DNA from: Trichoplax adhaerens
Taxonomy: Eukaryota > Placozoa > Uniplacotomia > Trichoplacea > Trichoplacidae
NCBI RefSeq assembly: GCF_000150275.1
Contig: NW_002060945.1
Coordinates: 6,659,751 to 6,723,750, forward strand
DNA length: 64,000 nt
Direction of reading: 5' to 3'
Shown: positions 63,230 to 64,000 of the stretch, piece by piece
Numbering within the stretch: position 1 is the stretch's first letter
How the letters are laid out: every line of letters starts with the position of its first letter
Notes under the pieces: generated by a model
What the model saw: only the letters and a program-made list of their open reading frames with translations
What the model was told of the DNA's origin: nothing
Databases searched by the model: none
Made by a program: the position numbers and the translations under genes

Positions 63230-64000
63230 CGTACTGTACAGTACGTGCTGACGTAACCTGTGCCCATCTCCCTTCCATTACCACGTGATATCAACGGCTC
63301 GATGATTACTATAGAAAGCTTTGTTTTCAATCGCAACTCGGGGATAATGACCTCCGACCTACCGTACTGTACAATACGTACCGGTACAGTACTACCAACT
63401 AGAGATAACTGGAGTGTACTGTACAGGACAGATTGTGTACTGTACCAATACGCTTCCTGGTCACAGTCACGTGCCATCAATCCACTATAATAATAGGATG
63501 CCAATCTTGGGCCGAGGTCGTGACGTCATTGGTGAGACAAACAGGAACTCGTTTTCAAAGTGACGCAACTACAGTACAGTACTGCACTGTACATCAATTC
63601 ATACTGTAGACGTTGGTTCAATAGGGATAATGCAAGTAATTCGTTATTGTGTAAAAACAACTCTAGGGTGACTACTGGATTACCATCACTGTCCATCAGG
63701 GAGGAATCAGTTATGAACGAATGCATGGAAAAGGATTCAGATTAAATAGAGATCATTTTATCGAATAGTTTGAGTCAACAATTGAAGAGTGCAGACAGGT
63801 TCTTGTCGGGGGGCCTACTATTATTTTTACTGGACGTTTCTCACGCATGGAAAAGGATTCAGATAAATAGACAGTACGTCATTTCAATGAATAGTTTCAG
63901 TCAAGAATGCAAGAATGCAGACATGTTCTGGTCGGGGGCCTACTATTATTTTCAATGGACGTTTCTCACGGTACAGTAGTCCCTAACTCAGTACAGTGCT
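63230..64000. repeat. ACTGTACAGT palindromes and a 122-base tandem repeat at the window end
   Basis: TACTGTACAGTA-type steps occur at 63232-63245, 63363-63390, 63417-63447, 63570-63592 and 63970-64000. GCATGGAAAAGGATTCAG begins two copies of a 122-base unit at 63723 and 63845, each ending TATT.TTTTCA/ACTGGACGTTTCTCACG. Open frames on both strands are not protein-like. Confidence 0.8.

Noticed and set aside
63052-63504. 150-codon minus-strand frame
   Set aside because: Spans the end of the tandem duplication and palindromic repeats; no protein-like pattern.
1-64000. tRNA, rRNA, CRISPR or bacterial operon features
   Set aside because: I looked for tRNA-like GGTTCGAATCC boxes, rRNA cores and regular direct-repeat arrays and saw none. 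Introns throughout rule out a bacterial source.

Overview
The window is AT-rich eukaryotic DNA with split genes: short exons, GT..AG introns mostly of 60-1800 bases, and deeply conserved animal proteins. These include a MEF2 MADS-box factor, HSD17B10, TM2D1, SVIP, a METTL25-type methyltransferase and a UDP-glucuronosyltransferase. This suggests an early-branching, non-bilaterian animal. A placozoan (Trichoplax/Hoilungia type) is my best guess and a sponge is the main alternative. That call rests on general character, not on a database match.

Left part (1-31 kb), mostly conserved single genes: a tandem-repeat block (1-1045); SVIP (+, 1061-2477); unassigned minus-strand coding-like fragments (3060-3209 and 4641-4993); a UGT (+, 7050-9055); METTL25-like (+, 12 exons, 10756-14780) convergent with intronless TM2D1 (-, 15331-15909); a 1.8 kb block of minisatellite and ACTGTACAGT palindromes directly upstream of TM2D1; MEF2 (+, 9 exons, 21720-26038) convergent with HSD17B10 (-, 4 exons, 27735-30250); and a second ACTGTACAGT palindrome and foldback block directly upstream of HSD17B10.

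Right part (33-61 kb): a minus-strand tandem family of secreted cysteine-rich proteins. There are five gene copies and one decayed copy, called A, B, C, D, F and E from left to right. All share one layout: a signal-peptide exon, one large exon with two cysteine-rich modules, and a short last exon. The second intron always splits a conserved Cys codon (TG|C or TG|T). The modules carry the C-x8-C-x6-C spacing of the Frizzled (Fz) cysteine-rich domain. Most copies end in a hydrophobic tail like a GPI-anchor signal. I do not recognise this as a named family, and it is the best candidate for an undescribed system here. It is actively changing: D has a 1-base frameshift, F is a pseudogene, and B and C carry indels at the exon 1/2 junction that alternative splice acceptors could absorb.

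Right end (61-64 kb): a near-perfect 396-base tandem duplication, more ACTGTACAGT palindromes and a 122-base tandem repeat. The large gaps (35.7-38.6, 40.0-43.2, 44.5-51.0, 53.1-55.7, 56.0-59.0 and 61.0-62.4 kb) hold no gene I can support. They do contain diverged duplicated blocks from the gene-family expansion and several small hairpins.
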